Source: Gemmatimonadota bacterium
Lineage (GTDB): Bacteria; Gemmatimonadota; Gemmatimonadetes; Gemmatimonadales; GWC2-71-9
Assembly: GCA_003222235.1 (NCBI GenBank)
Contig: QHVD01000239.1
Location: 4,263 to 13,638, forward strand
Length of the DNA stretch: 9,376 nucleotides
Direction of reading: 5' to 3'
The stretch's first letter is position 1; each line of letters starts with the position of its first letter. Position numbers and translations under genes: made by a program. Below are positions 1 to 6,745 of the stretch, piece after piece. The notes beneath the pieces were generated by a model, which ran no database searches, had not been told where the DNA came from, and worked only from the letters and a program-made list of their open reading frames with translations.

Positions 1-870
1 TCGCGCCGCCTCGCGGACATCCTGGTTGAGGCGAACAAAGCGAAGACGTTGGGGGCGCGCCTCAGGGCGTTCAGCCACATCCGCGCCCGCGACCTCGTCC
101 CGGTGTCGCCCGCGATCGCCGAGCCGTCCACCGGGGAGACCATGGGGCAGTCGGCCGAGAAGATGGCCAAGGAAAATCACATCGCGCGCGAAGCGCAGGA
201 CCGGTGGGCCCTCCGCAGCCACCAGCTCTCCGCCCAGGCCACCGACGACGGGCGCCTCGCCGCGGAGATCGTTCCCTGGTTCCCCGTCCAGCCCGACGAG
301 CCGGTGATCACGCAGGACAACGGCGTCCGGCGGGACACGTCGCTCGAGCAGATGGCGAAGCTCAAGCCCGTCTTCGACCGCCGGTACGGGACGGTCACGG
401 CCGCGAACTCGTCGCCCCTCACCGACGGTGCCTCGGCCGTGCTGCTGATGAGCGAGGAGGCGGCGCAGGCGCTGGGCCACACCCCCCTCGCCTATATCCG
501 GTCGTACGCGGTCGCGGCGGTCGATCCGGGATGGCAGCTGCTCCAGGCGCCTATCTTCGCGGTCCCCAAGGCCCTCGAGCGGGCCGGGATCCAGTGGAAG
601 GACCTCGGCCTGGTCGAGATCCACGAGGCCTTCGCCGCGCAGGTGCTCTCGAACCTGCGGGGCTTCGAGGAGAAGGGGTGGGACTTGAACGAGGAGATCA
701 TCAACGTGATGGGTGGCTCGATCGCGATCGGGCACCCGTTCGGCGCCACGGGCGGCCGGATCGTCACGACGCTTGCGAACGAGATGGCGCGCCGGGAGGT
801 GCAGTTCGGCCTGCTCTCGATCTGCGCGCAGGGGGGCATGGGCTTCGCCATGGTCCTGGAGCGGCGCTGA
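1..870 (+). CDS. fadI: Acetyl-CoA acyltransferase (3-ketoacyl-CoA thiolase), 3' part, FadI type
   Basis: This is the C-terminal 289 residues of a thiolase; the 5' end, including the nucleophilic cysteine loop, lies before the window. Thiolases cleave 3-ketoacyl-CoA with CoA to acetyl-CoA and a shortened acyl-CoA, the last step of beta-oxidation, in the cytoplasm. The visible part keeps the family signatures: HEAFAAQ with its histidine codon at 622-624, the GGSIAIGHPFGATGGR segment near 712-759 carrying the catalytic histidine, and CAQGGMG near 826-846 carrying the second catalytic cysteine. The segment TAANSSPLTDGASAVLLMSE (about 400-459) is also typical. The reading frame is open from base 1 to the TGA at 868-870. 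I prefer FadI over FadA because of the FadI-like interior and the FadJ-type partner immediately downstream. The stop codon shares one base with the fadJ start, so the two are almost certainly cotranscribed and translationally coupled. Confidence 0.93.
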   Translation, partial: SRRLADILVEANKAKTLGARLRAFSHIRARDLVPVSPAIAEPSTGETMGQSAEKMAKENHIAREAQDRWALRSHQLSAQATDDGRLAAEIVPWFPVQPDEPVITQDNGVRRDTSLEQMAKLKPVFDRRYGTVTAANSSPLTDGASAVLLMSEEAAQALGHTPLAYIRSYAVAAVDPGWQLLQAPIFAVPKALERAGIQWKDLGLVEIHEAFAAQVLSNLRGFEEKGWDLNEEIINVMGGSIAIGHPFGATGGRIVTTLANEMARREVQFGLLSICAQGGMGFAMVLERR

Positions 871-2999
871 TGCCTGGGTCAGCGCTCGCCTGGGAGGTCG
901 CCGACGGCGTCGCCCTCGTCACCATCGACTTGAAGGGCGAGCCCGTCAACAAGATCTCCCGCTCGGTTAAGGACGATTTCCTCGCCACGCTGGAAGCGCT
1001 CGAGCGCGACCGCGCGGTCCAGGCGGTGGCGTTCTTTTCCGGGAAGCCCGACACGTTCATTGCCGGTGCGGACATCGAAGAATTCGTCGCGCTCACGACC
1101 GCGGCCGAAGCTGAGCGTCTCTCGGCCGAAGGGCAGGAGATGCTCGAGCGCGTGGCCCGCTTTCCAAAGCCGATCGCCGCGGGGATCCACGGGACCTGTC
1201 TCGGCGGCGGTCTCGAGTTCGCCCTCGCTTGCCACTATCGGGTCGCGACCGATCACCCGAAGACGCAGCTCGGGCTGCCCGAAGTGCAGCTCGGAATCCT
1301 CCCGGGCGCCGGTGGCTGCCAGCGGCTGCCCCGGCTGATCGGCGTCCGGGCGGCGCTCGACCTGATCCTCGCGGGCAAGACGGAGCCTGCTCAGAGGGCC
1401 TTCCGGCTCGGCATCGTGGACGAGCTCGTTCATCCGGCCATCCTGCGGGACGTCACCCTCGCGGCGGTGAAGCGGATGGCGGGCGGCTGGCGCCCGCGGC
1501 GCAAGCGCCTGGGCGGCGTCGCCGGTTGGCTCCTTGACGGCAACCCGCTCGGCAGGAGCGTCGTTTTCCGGACGGCCCGGAAGCAGGTGCTCAAGCAGAC
1601 GGGGGGCAATTACCCCGCGCCCCTCGCCGCCCTCGAGGCCGTGGAGCACGGGATGAAACGGGGGCTGGGCGAGGGCCTGAAGCGCGAATCGCAGCTCTTC
1701 GGCCAGCTCGCGGTCACCGACGTTTCCCGCAAGCTCGTCCAGATCTTCTTCGCGACGACCCAGCTCAAGAAGGACCTGGGCGTCCCCAACGCCCCGCCGC
1801 CCTGCGAGGTGAGGCGCCTCGCCATCGTGGGCGCCGGCTTCATGGGATCCGGGATCGCGGGCACCGCCGTGCTGCACGCCGGGGTGGACGTGCGCCTGAA
1901 GGACGCCGACCTGGCACGCGTCGCGAAAGGCCTCGCTGCGGCGCGGGACGTCATCGATGAGCGGCTCAAACGCCGCCGCATGACGAAGTACGAGCACGCG
2001 CGGCTGGTCGCCCTCCTGTCGGGCGGCGACAGGTACGCCGGCTTCGGTCGCGCGGATCTCGTCATCGAAGCCGTGTTCGAGGACCTCGGGGTGAAACAGC
2101 AGGTGCTGCGCGAGGTCGAGAGTGTGACGCCCGAGGGAGCCGTGTTCGCCTCGAACACCTCCACGATTCCCATTGCCAAGATCGCGGAGGCGTCGGCCCG
2201 CCCCGAGCAGGTCATCGGGATGCACTTCTTCTCCCCCGTCCCGCGCATGCCGCTCCTCGAGGTGATCCCGGGCGCGCGGACGGCGCCGCAGGTGATCAGC
2301 ACGGCCGTCGCGTTCGGCCGGCGCATGGGGAAGACGCCGGTCGTGGTGAAGGACAACCCCGGCTTCTGGATCAACCGGATTCTCACGCCCTACATGAACG
2401 AGGCGGGGCAACTGCTGCAAGCGGGCGTCGCGATCGACGAGCTGGACCGTTTGATGGTGGAGTGGGGCTTTCCCGTCGGGCCGATCACGCTGCTCGACGA
2501 GGTCGGCCTGGATGTCGCCGAGAAGGTCGCGGGCGTGATGCATGACGCCTTCGGCGAGCGGTTCGCGCCCGCCCCCGCGTTCGCCGGGATGGTGAAGGAC
2601 GGCCGGCTCGGCCGCAAGGCAGGGAAGGGCTTCTACAGGTACGCGCGTGGCAAGAAGGGCGCGGTCGACAGCGCCGTGTACCAGTTGATCGGCACCGAGC
2701 CGGACGGGGGCGTGCGTCCCGCGGAGATCATTCAGCGCCTCGTTCTGGTCATGCTCAACGAAGCGGCGCGCGCTCTCGGGGACGGGATCGTGCGGAGTCC
2801 TCGCGACGGCGACGTCGCCGCCATCTTCGGCTTCGGGTTCCCGCCGTTTCGGGGCGGGCCGCTGCGCCACGCGGACGACCTCGGCGCACCGCGGGTGGTC
2901 GGCGAGCTGGAGCGGCTCGCCGAACGTTTCGGCACCCGCTTCGCCCCCTGCGAGGTCCTGCAGGCGCAGGCGAGCCGCGGCAGCAAGTTCTATTCCTGA
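870..2999 (+). CDS. fadJ: Fatty acid oxidation multifunctional protein: enoyl-CoA hydratase / 3-hydroxyacyl-CoA dehydrogenase (FadJ-like)
   Basis: This 709-residue fusion protein hydrates 2-enoyl-CoA and then oxidises the L-3-hydroxyacyl-CoA with NAD. It would act in a complex with the upstream thiolase. Residues about 1-300 are the crotonase domain: IAGADIE (64-70) for the oxyanion hole, GGGLEFALAC with candidate catalytic Glu116, and LPEVQLGILPGAGG with Glu138. Residues about 315-495 are the NAD-binding dehydrogenase domain: GAGFMGSGIA (321-330), SNTSTIPIAKIAE, and HFFSPVPRMPLLEVI with catalytic His452 and Glu464. Residues about 496-709 are the tandem C-terminal dehydrogenase domains (DNPGFWINRI; GFGFPPFRGGP) ending in the usual FY-S tail. 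The 22-residue spacing of the two glutamates and the KTQLGLPEVQLG segment match FadJ better than FadB. Length is normal. The ATG at 870 overlaps the thiolase stop and has GGAG at 858-861, eight bases upstream. The frame stays open further 5', but that stretch lies inside the thiolase gene. Confidence 0.95.
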   Translation: MPGSALAWEVADGVALVTIDLKGEPVNKISRSVKDDFLATLEALERDRAVQAVAFFSGKPDTFIAGADIEEFVALTTAAEAERLSAEGQEMLERVARFPKPIAAGIHGTCLGGGLEFALACHYRVATDHPKTQLGLPEVQLGILPGAGGCQRLPRLIGVRAALDLILAGKTEPAQRAFRLGIVDELVHPAILRDVTLAAVKRMAGGWRPRRKRLGGVAGWLLDGNPLGRSVVFRTARKQVLKQTGGNYPAPLAALEAVEHGMKRGLGEGLKRESQLFGQLAVTDVSRKLVQIFFATTQLKKDLGVPNAPPPCEVRRLAIVGAGFMGSGIAGTAVLHAGVDVRLKDADLARVAKGLAAARDVIDERLKRRRMTKYEHARLVALLSGGDRYAGFGRADLVIEAVFEDLGVKQQVLREVESVTPEGAVFASNTSTIPIAKIAEASARPEQVIGMHFFSPVPRMPLLEVIPGARTAPQVISTAVAFGRRMGKTPVVVKDNPGFWINRILTPYMNEAGQLLQAGVAIDELDRLMVEWGFPVGPITLLDEVGLDVAEKVAGVMHDAFGERFAPAPAFAGMVKDGRLGRKAGKGFYRYARGKKGAVDSAVYQLIGTEPDGGVRPAEIIQRLVLVMLNEAARALGDGIVRSPRDGDVAAIFGFGFPPFRGGPLRHADDLGAPRVVGELERLAERFGTRFAPCEVLQAQASRGSKFYS

Positions 3000-3012
3000 T
3001 GCCCCCCGACGC

Positions 3013-3028
3013 CTAGCACCTGGCACCT
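3013..3028 (+). repeat. Heptamer-based short repeat, copy 1
   Basis: The 16 bases CTAGCACCTGGCACCT contain two 7-bp units, TAGCACC and TGGCACC. They lie in the 30-bp gap between fadJ and the proline dehydrogenase gene. The copy ends two bases before the ATG, so it takes the place where a ribosome binding site would be expected. A second copy lies in inverted orientation at 9311-9326 and matches at 14 of 16 bases. Both copies are outside genes. Confidence 0.5.
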
Positions 3029-3029
3029 G

Positions 3030-3962
3030 ATGATCCGCGCCGGCCTCCTTTGGCTTAGCGAGCAACCGCGGATATTCGGGTTCGTCCGCTCCAACGGGCT
3101 GGCGCGGCGCTTCGCGTCCCGCTTCGTCGCAGGTGAAACGGTCGCGGACGCGGTCGGCGCCTCCCAGCGGCTGAACGCCGCCGGGGTCTCGGCGAGTCTC
3201 GACTTGCTCGGCGAGGCGGTGCAGAGCCGCGCCGAGGCCCGCGCGGCACGGGACACGTATCTCGAGACGCTGGAGCGGATCCGGGCCGTCGGCGCGGAGG
3301 CGAACGTTTCGCTGAAGCTCACGCAGATGGGGCTCGACATCGACGAGGCGCTGTGCCTGGCGAACGTGCGGGCGATCATCGCGAAGGCCAGGAGCTTCGA
3401 GTCGTTCGTGCGGATCGACATGGAACAGTCGACGTACGTCGACCGGACGCTCCGGCTGTTCACGCAGGCGTTCCATCCGGAGTTCGGCGACGCCGTGGGC
3501 GTGGTCCTGCAGTCCTACCTGCGCCGCACCGAGCGGGACGTGGAGGACATGATCGCCCTCGGCGCGCGCGTGCGGCTCTGCAAGGGGGCGTACAAAGAGC
3601 CCGCGGACGTCGCCTTCCCGGCCAAGCGCGACGTCGATCGGAGCTATGTCCGCTGCATGGACCGGTTGCTCGAGGGGGGGAACTACCCCGGCATCGCGAC
3701 GCACGATGTGAAGATCATCGCCCACGCGAAGGAGTTCACGCGACAGAAGGGGATTCCCCCGGGCCGCTTCGAATTCCAGTTGTTGTACGGCGTGCGGCGC
3801 GACCTGCAGCACCGGCTGCGGCGCGAAGGCTACAACGCGCGAGTCTATGTCCCGTTCGGGGACCACTGGTATCCGTACCTGTTGCGTCGCCTCGCCGAGC
3901 GGCCGGCGAACATCGCGTTCCTGCTCGGCAGCATGGTGAAGGAGTCTCTACGGCGGAGCTGA
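3030..3962 (+). CDS. Proline dehydrogenase (monofunctional, FAD-dependent)
   Basis: This 310-residue protein is the single-domain proline dehydrogenase that oxidises proline to pyrroline-5-carboxylate and passes electrons to FAD and then to the respiratory chain. Such enzymes are usually peripherally membrane-associated. Visible signatures are ANVSLKLTQMG (Lys96), FVRIDMEQS (Asp130), VRLCKGAYKEP (182-191), GIATHD (221-226), FEFQLLYG (247-254) and the diagnostic end YVPFGDHWYPYLLRRLAERP (Arg286, Arg287), the helix that grips the substrate carboxylate. The length matches the roughly 307-residue Thermus enzyme and not bifunctional PutA. The N-terminus LLWLSEQPRIFGFVR fits homologues, so the ATG at 3030 is likely correct, but no Shine-Dalgarno sequence precedes it and the 16-bp repeat sits there instead. 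The 30-bp distance from fadJ suggests cotranscription. No pyrroline-5-carboxylate dehydrogenase is in the window. A G7 run lies at 3674-3680. Confidence 0.93.
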   Translation: MIRAGLLWLSEQPRIFGFVRSNGLARRFASRFVAGETVADAVGASQRLNAAGVSASLDLLGEAVQSRAEARAARDTYLETLERIRAVGAEANVSLKLTQMGLDIDEALCLANVRAIIAKARSFESFVRIDMEQSTYVDRTLRLFTQAFHPEFGDAVGVVLQSYLRRTERDVEDMIALGARVRLCKGAYKEPADVAFPAKRDVDRSYVRCMDRLLEGGNYPGIATHDVKIIAHAKEFTRQKGIPPGRFEFQLLYGVRRDLQHRLRREGYNARVYVPFGDHWYPYLLRRLAERPANIAFLLGSMVKESLRRS

Positions 3963-4291
3963 CGGACGATACCCTGGGCGGCTATCAGCTGGTGCACGAG
4001 CGGGCGCCGGGGTTCGGCGGCAAGGACGGGCACGCCTACTCCGTGGCCACCTTCGTCGACGATACGCCGGACGCGAGAGGGCTGTACGGAGCCGCCCTGC
4101 TGTTCGTGCGCTGGTCCGAGACCGGCGACCGCACCGTGGGTCACCTCGAGACCGACTACCTGTCGTGGGGAGGGACGCCGACGGAGGCATTGGCGCCGGT
4201 GCTCGCGCTCCCGCTCCACGAGATCAAGCAGCACCTCGACCGTTGCATCGACGTGAAGCGCCGCGAGTCGGGGGACGCGCAATGGCCGTGA
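3959..4291 (+). CDS. Conserved-looking small protein of unknown family, start uncertain
   Basis: I do not recognise this family. The frame fills the gap between the proline dehydrogenase and rsgA genes and has strong coding character: nearly every codon ends in G or C, and the protein has sensible composition, with a beta-rich core (YSVATFVDD, GAALLFVRWSE, TVGHLETDYLSWGG) and a C-terminal helix (PLHEIKQHLDRCIDV). There is no signal peptide or membrane segment, so it is probably cytoplasmic. The start is a problem: no ATG, GTG or TTG lies near the 5' end. I placed it at the CTG at 3959, whose CTGA overlaps the stop of the preceding gene in the manner of ATGA coupling, giving 110 residues. A strong AAGGAG lies at 3939-3944, 14 bases before this CTG and 5 before an ACG at 3950. 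The first canonical start is GTG at 3992 (99 residues), without a good ribosome binding site. The stop overlaps the rsgA start by 10 bp. Confidence 0.65.
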   Translation: MTDDTLGGYQLVHERAPGFGGKDGHAYSVATFVDDTPDARGLYGAALLFVRWSETGDRTVGHLETDYLSWGGTPTEALAPVLALPLHEIKQHLDRCIDVKRRESGDAQWP

Positions 4292-5214
4292 CCACGGGCG
4301 TCGTCCTCGCACGCACGGGCTCGACCTACCGGGTGCACACGGAGGGCGGTGAGAGGATCGCGGCGCTGCGCGGGAAGCTCAAGCATCAGAGCGGCGAGCG
4401 CGTCGTCGCGGGGGATGTGGTCGAGCTGGAGCTGCAGGCGGACGGGGCGGCCACGATCTGCGGCGTGCGCCCCCGGCGCAGTGTGCTCGCGCGGCGCGCG
4501 GCCGGGGAGGGGCGCCCGCGGCCGCAGCCCATCGCCGCGAACGTGGATCAGGTCGTCGTCGTCGCGGCGGCGCGGGACCCGGCGCCGAACTTTCGGATGA
4601 TTGACCGCTTCCTGGTCATCGCCGAGGCGAACGGGCTGCCCGCGGTGATCGTCCTCAACAAGATCGACCTCGACCGAGCGGCGCTGGAAGCGTTCCAGCA
4701 GCGCTACAGCCCGGCAGGCTACCAGTCACTCGCCACGTCGGTGAAGGTGCGCGACGGGCTGGCCGCGCTCCGCGACCTGCTGCGGGGCCGGGCCACCGTG
4801 CTGACCGGCCCGTCGGGCGTCGGCAAGTCGAGCCTGGTGAACGCCCTCCACCCGGGCCTCGACCTGCGTATCGGTGAGGTGACCGAGAGGTGGGGGACCG
4901 GCAAGCATACCACGCGCGCCGCCCAGCTCGTGCCGTTCGTCGGCGGCGGGTACGTGGTCGACACGCCGGGGTTGCAGGCCGCGGGAACGTGGGGTGTGGA
5001 CCCCGACGCGCTCGGCGCTTGCTTCCCGGAGTTTCGGCGTTTCCTCGACCAGTGCCGCTTCGACAACTGCCGCCATCTGAGCGAACCCCAGTGCGCCGTC
5101 CGGCAGGCGGCGGAGCAGGGGAAGGTCGATCCCGACCGGCTGGTTTCCTACCAACGGATCTATGAGGAGGTCAGCGTTCCTTCCTGGTCCAGCGGGCGGC
5201 GTCGCGGGCGGTGA
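4282..5214 (+). CDS. rsgA: Ribosome small-subunit-dependent GTPase RsgA (YjeQ)
   Basis: This 310-residue protein is a late 30S assembly factor. It binds the decoding region of the immature small subunit and releases maturation factors on GTP hydrolysis. It has the family's circularly permuted order. An N-terminal OB-fold (about 1-75, with RGKLKHQSGERVVAGDVVEL) is followed by the GTPase domain, where NKIDL (126-130, G4) comes before GPSGVGKSS (176-184, G1), GTGKHTT (205-211, G2) and DTPG (227-230, G3). A C-terminal zinc knuckle follows, with Cys258, Cys263, His265 and Cys271. Length is normal. The ATG at 4282 has GGGGGA at 4270-4275 and overlaps the preceding gene by 10 bp, which suggests translational coupling. 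The last 44 bp overlap the 3' end of the convergent MazG-like gene, and the terminal residues SSGRRRGR look like a non-conserved tail. Confidence 0.95.
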   Translation: MAVTTGVVLARTGSTYRVHTEGGERIAALRGKLKHQSGERVVAGDVVELELQADGAATICGVRPRRSVLARRAAGEGRPRPQPIAANVDQVVVVAAARDPAPNFRMIDRFLVIAEANGLPAVIVLNKIDLDRAALEAFQQRYSPAGYQSLATSVKVRDGLAALRDLLRGRATVLTGPSGVGKSSLVNALHPGLDLRIGEVTERWGTGKHTTRAAQLVPFVGGGYVVDTPGLQAAGTWGVDPDALGACFPEFRRFLDQCRFDNCRHLSEPQCAVRQAAEQGKVDPDRLVSYQRIYEEVSVPSWSSGRRRGR

Positions 5215-5491
5215 CCTTCCGTATCATGGAGTCGAATGCCTGGTCGAGGTCGATCCCCTGGGAGTTCGCGAGGCAGATCACCACGAACAGGATGTCGGCG
5301 AGCTCCATCGCGAGCGACCCTTCGGCCTCTTCCAGTTTCTTCGTCTTCTCGCCGAAGCGATGGTTGATCTCGCGGGCGAGCTCGCCCACCTCTTCCGTCA
5401 GCCGGGCGAGGTTGGTCAGCGGCGAGAAGTATCCTTCCTTATATTGGCCGATCCAGCGATCGACCGTTTGTTGAGCTTCGCGTAGGGACAC
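5171..5491 (-). CDS. MazG-like nucleotide pyrophosphohydrolase (small, single domain)
   Basis: This 106-residue all-helical protein belongs to the MazG/dUTPase-like superfamily. Such proteins hydrolyse nucleoside triphosphates to monophosphate and pyrophosphate with Mg2+, typically clearing non-canonical nucleotides. The metal-binding pattern is present: EEVGE (residues 33-37) on one helix and ELAD (63-66) on the next, in the normal EExxE and ExxD arrangement, followed by a hydrophobic helix ILFVVICLANSQGIDLDQAF. The N-terminus SLREAQQTVDRWIGQYKEGY fits the YpjD-type subgroup. I chose the GTG at 5491 because GGAG lies seven bases upstream and the conserved domain starts right there; the open frame runs 33 codons further but in a non-conserved, arginine-rich stretch. 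The exact substrate cannot be told from sequence. Its 3' end overlaps rsgA by 44 bp, and its start is only 17 bp from the divergent DUF1015 gene. Confidence 0.88.
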   Translation of the reverse strand: MSLREAQQTVDRWIGQYKEGYFSPLTNLARLTEEVGELAREINHRFGEKTKKLEEAEGSLAMELADILFVVICLANSQGIDLDQAFDSMIRKVTARDAARWTRKER

Positions 5492-5508
5492 CGAGGTTCT
5501 CCGGGTAC

Positions 5509-6745
5509 GTGACCGCCGATCCGCCCACCCCTCCGCTCGTGGCGCCGTTCCGCGGTGAGCGCTACGCCGCGAAGGACCGCCTGAGCGCACTCATCGCCCC
5601 TCCCTACGACGTGATCTCACCGGAGGAGCGGGCGCGCTACGCCGCGCGGGACCTCCACAATATCGTCCACCTCATTCTCCCGGAAGCGCCGCCGACCGAA
5701 GACCGCTACGCCCGAGCCGCCGCCCTCCTTGCCGCGTGGCGTGGGGAAGGAGTGCTGAAGACCGACGCCGCCGAGTCGGTGTACGTCGTGGCGCAGGACT
5801 ACACGCTCCCGGCGGGCGAGGTCCGCACTCGGGTCGGCATGATCGCGGCCGTCCGCGCGGAGCCCTCACGAGAAGACGCACTCCGCCCCGAAGGCCGACC
5901 GGCTCGCGCTGCTGCGGGCGACGCGGACGAGCCTCGAGTCTATCCTCCTGGTCGCGCCCGATCCCGACCGGGCGCTCGCGCAGGCGCTCACCCGGACCGC
6001 GGTGCGTGTGCCCGCAGCCCGAGCTGAGCTCGACGGCGTGAGGATCCGGATGTGGACGGTTCAAGGAGAGAAGGCAGCCGAGCTTGCGGCCCTTGCGGGC
6101 CGGGCGCCGCTGTACATCGCGGACGGACACCATCGTTACGAGACCGCCGTGGCCTACGCGGGGGACGACCCGCGGGCGGACCGAGTGCTCTCCTTCGTCG
6201 TCTCGGCCGGTGATCCGGGACTGGCGATTCTCCCCACTCACCGGATCATCTTCGGTGCCGCGCCGTCCGCGACCAAGTTGGTCGAGGAGTGGCGCACGTG
6301 GTTCAACGTCGGACGGGTGGCCCCGTGCATGGACCGCATCGAGCGTCTCGCGGAGCTCGGTCGCAACGGCACCGCCTGCATCGTCGCGTTCCCCGAGGTG
6401 TACGACGTGTCGCTCACGCTCAAGCCCAACGCGCCGCTCGACCGGGTGCGGGAACTGGGCCGGACGCCCGCGGTGCGGGCGCTCGACGTGGCGCGCATCG
6501 ATGCGCTGGTCGTGCGGCACATCCTCGGCGCCGGCACCGCGACGCCGGTGCTCGCCTACACACCCGATCCGCGCGCGGCGTTCGATGCCGTGCGGAGCGG
6601 CCAGGCAGCGGCGGCGGTGCTGTTGAACCCGACGAAGGTGGAGCAGGTGTTCGCGGTCGCGGACGCCGGGGACGTCATGCCCCCAAAATCCACGTACTTC
6701 GTTCCGAAAGTACCGAGCGGTCTAGTCTTGCGGCCCCTGGCGTAG
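5509..6745 (+). pseudogene. DUF1015 family protein, frameshifted
   Basis: Two adjacent frames together encode a nearly complete DUF1015 protein, a widespread bacterial family of unsettled function. The first part (5509 to about 5865, 119 codons) has VAPFRGERY, LIAPPYDVISPEERARYAA, NIVHLILPE and VGMIAAVRAEP. The second (about 5864 to the TAG at 6743-6745) continues in the next frame with PHEKTHSAPKADRLALLRAT, then the hallmark DGHHRYETAVAY, and LPTHRI. Family members carry a short linker of the type PFxxGxVxPHEKT, and here the two prolines appear merged, so about 23 bases seem to be missing between two CCCT copies. Without repair, the first frame runs out of homology and stops at 6027, giving 172 residues. 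A GTG at 6002 could restart the second half, but without the PHEKT segment. The GTG at 5509 has no strong ribosome binding site. The two parts would total about 410 residues, normal for the family. A sequencing or assembly error is the alternative. Confidence 0.85.

Noticed and set aside
204..869. Upstream in-frame extension of fadJ
   Set aside because: It lies wholly inside the recognised thiolase gene in another frame and has a low-complexity Arg/Gly/Pro composition; the ATG at 870 has a ribosome binding site and matches the family N-terminus.
879..3866. An open minus-strand frame of 995 codons, antisense to fadJ and the proline dehydrogenase gene
   Set aside because: It is rich in Arg, Ala, Pro, Asp and His with no recognisable domain. 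It is the usual by-product of strongly G/C-ending codons on the other strand, where both sense genes are complete and well recognised.
3353..3958. Upstream extension of the unknown gene preceding rsgA
   Set aside because: It overlaps the proline dehydrogenase gene in another frame and is Arg/Ala/Pro-rich, unlike the well-composed protein after 3959.
5672..6520. Minus-strand open frame across the DUF1015 gene
   Set aside because: Arg/His/Pro-rich shadow. The DUF1015 motifs on the plus strand span the same bases.
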